Source: an uncultured Prevotella sp. (GTDB lineage Bacteria; Bacteroidota; Bacteroidia; Bacteroidales; Bacteroidaceae). Taken from it: DNA of 16,119 bases. The number at the start of each line of letters is the position of its first letter. Position 1 is the stretch's first letter. This document shows positions 15,349-16,119 of the stretch, piece by piece. The notes below the pieces were generated by a model that was not told the origin of the DNA, searched no databases, and worked only from the letters and a program-made list of their open reading frames with translations. A program made the translations under genes and the position numbers. The DNA lies in NCBI GenBank assembly GCA_902495455.1, contig CABUXJ010000042.1:1-16119 (forward strand), written 5' to 3'.

Positions 15349-15374
15349 CAGTAACCTTTAAAAAATTATTAGAG

Positions 15375-15770
15375 ATGAAACGAACAATTTTAATGCTTTT
15401 TGTTACAATGCTAATTACACCATGTTTGGTGGATAGTGTGGTATATGGTAATCCTACTGTTACAAAACAAAAGGGAGGCACTGTTTCCACAGATAAAAAT
15501 ATTGGTAGAACAGATTCTGTTACATTTGATTTTGACAAAATAAGTAATACTATATCCATTGGATATGGTGATGAAACCAAAGCGACAGAGGTCTGTATAT
15601 ATAAAGATGGATTTTTGATATATAAGGACACGGATAAAACCTATACAGAGACTCTTGTAAATTATGAAATCACCGATGCAGAAAAAGGGGACTATACTGT
15701 TGTTGTCACTGTTAATGGAGATTTGAAGATAGATGAAACTGTCACTATTGAAGAAGGTCAAGACGAATAA
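15375..15770 (+). CDS. DUF3244-like small secreted protein
   Basis: This protein of 131 residues begins with a signal peptide (MKRTILMLFVTMLITPCLVDSVVYG), and the start at 15375 is favoured because it lies just after the promoter, while the reading frame extends further upstream through the promoter itself. The mature part has a short polar linker and then a single beta-sandwich-like domain: SVTFDFDKISNTISIGYGD, TEVCIYKDGFLIYKD, YEITDAEKGDYTVVVTVNGD, TVTIEE. This strand pattern, with GxY near the end, is typical of DUF3244, a Bacteroidetes family of small secreted proteins of unknown function, some encoded beside C10 cysteine proteases. No protease is visible here. It diverges from the TPR regulator and lies 46 bases before a lipoprotein gene, with which it may be co-transcribed. 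Confidence 0.75.
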   Translation: MKRTILMLFVTMLITPCLVDSVVYGNPTVTKQKGGTVSTDKNIGRTDSVTFDFDKISNTISIGYGDETKATEVCIYKDGFLIYKDTDKTYTETLVNYEITDAEKGDYTVVVTVNGDLKIDETVTIEEGQDE

Positions 15771-15816
15771 ACGAAGAAACGTAACCCAGAAACATTTTAT
15801 ATAATAAGTTATCAAA

Positions 15817-16119
15817 ATGAAAAAGGGACAAATGAAAACGAAAAGAAACTTTGTTTGCTACGTGGCTGCATTGTTGGCCGCAGCGATGGTGACGTCCTGC
15901 GGGCAGGATGTCGCAGACGAAACGGGAGTAGCAGAACAGCAGGAGATGCAGCGCGTGACGACAGTGGCTGAGCTGACCCAGCAGTTGCGGGCGTATGACA
16001 CCGCCCTCATGGGATGCACACGTGCAGAGATATCTTCATGGGCGGATCCGTCCGGGATGGCCGTGACCAACGCGCGGATGGGTATCGCCTTGGCCGATGC
16101 GGCCGGTGCGGCCTACGGA
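15817..16119 (+). CDS. Lipoprotein, 3' end cut by the window edge
   Basis: The first 101 codons of a gene are present and no stop is reached. The predicted protein begins MKKGQMKTKRNFVCYVAALL and has the lipobox VTSC with Cys28, so it should be a lipoprotein (an alternative start is ATG 15832). After a Glu/Gln-rich linker come VAELTQQLRAYDTALMG and WADPSGMAVTNARMGIALAD, then an Ala/Gly-rich stretch AAGAAYG at the cut. The ADAAGAAYG ending recalls ADxxGAxxG segments in other Bacteroidetes envelope proteins, but I cannot name the family. Its codon use is GC-rich, unlike the AT-rich DUF3244-like gene 46 bases upstream. Confidence 0.7.
   Translation, partial: MKKGQMKTKRNFVCYVAALLAAAMVTSCGQDVADETGVAEQQEMQRVTTVAELTQQLRAYDTALMGCTRAEISSWADPSGMAVTNARMGIALADAAGAAYG

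Larger units (their letters stand above)
14991..15374. other. Divergent intergenic control region
   Basis: These 384 bases separate the - strand regulator from the + strand DUF3244-like gene. They contain a consensus promoter for each direction, two related palindromes next to those promoters (15036-15048 and 15288-15310), and a third palindrome AAATTCATGCTGAATTT (15213-15229). The DNA is very AT-rich. No credible reading frame is present. Confidence 0.65.

Overview
The window comes from a member of the Bacteroidales, most likely Prevotella or a close relative. The evidence is a core type IX secretion (T9SS) gene cluster in the order porP-porK-porL-porM-porN, promoters of the Bacteroidetes TAnnTTTG (-7) type, few Shine-Dalgarno sites, a 73-aa acidic protein typical of that phylum, and a multidomain secreted pectate lyase ending in a T9SS-type sorting domain. 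The genus is inferred, not proven.

Layout: (1) 1-213, upstream intergenic DNA with a dispersed-repeat inverted pair and a hairpin terminator. (2) 214-6266, the T9SS core genes on the + strand: PorP/SprF-like outer-membrane protein, the PorK/GldK lipoprotein, the PorL-PorM inner-membrane motor and PorN/GldN. (3) 6357-8742, a PorT-type beta-barrel protein, a long stem-loop, a degenerate methyltransferase-like protein, a PduO-type corrinoid adenosyltransferase and a small DUF2795-like protein with its own promoter and a strong terminator. (4) 8819-9927, about 1.1 kb without a credible gene, holding three large foldback structures. (5) 9928-12924, a 998-aa secreted pectate lyase. (6) 12933-13266, a 251-bp MITE-like element with 21-bp terminal inverted repeats, then a second inverted repeat. 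(7) 13356-15773, a visibly AT-richer segment with a membrane-anchored TPR/helix-turn-helix regulator on the - strand, divergent from a DUF3244-like secreted protein. (8) 15817 to the end, the start of a GC-richer lipoprotein gene cut by the window edge.

How the genes fit together: PorL-PorM form the proton-driven motor, PorK-PorN form the periplasmic ring, and PorP is an outer-membrane partner. The pectate lyase is a plausible substrate of this system, for export and surface attachment during pectin breakdown. The regulator, the DUF3244-like gene and the lipoprotein look like a separate, probably acquired envelope module whose two divergent promoters carry related palindromes.

The least explained features are the MITE-like element, the foldback-rich noncoding stretch, the different short tandem repeats in successive spacers, and the regulator/DUF3244/lipoprotein module.
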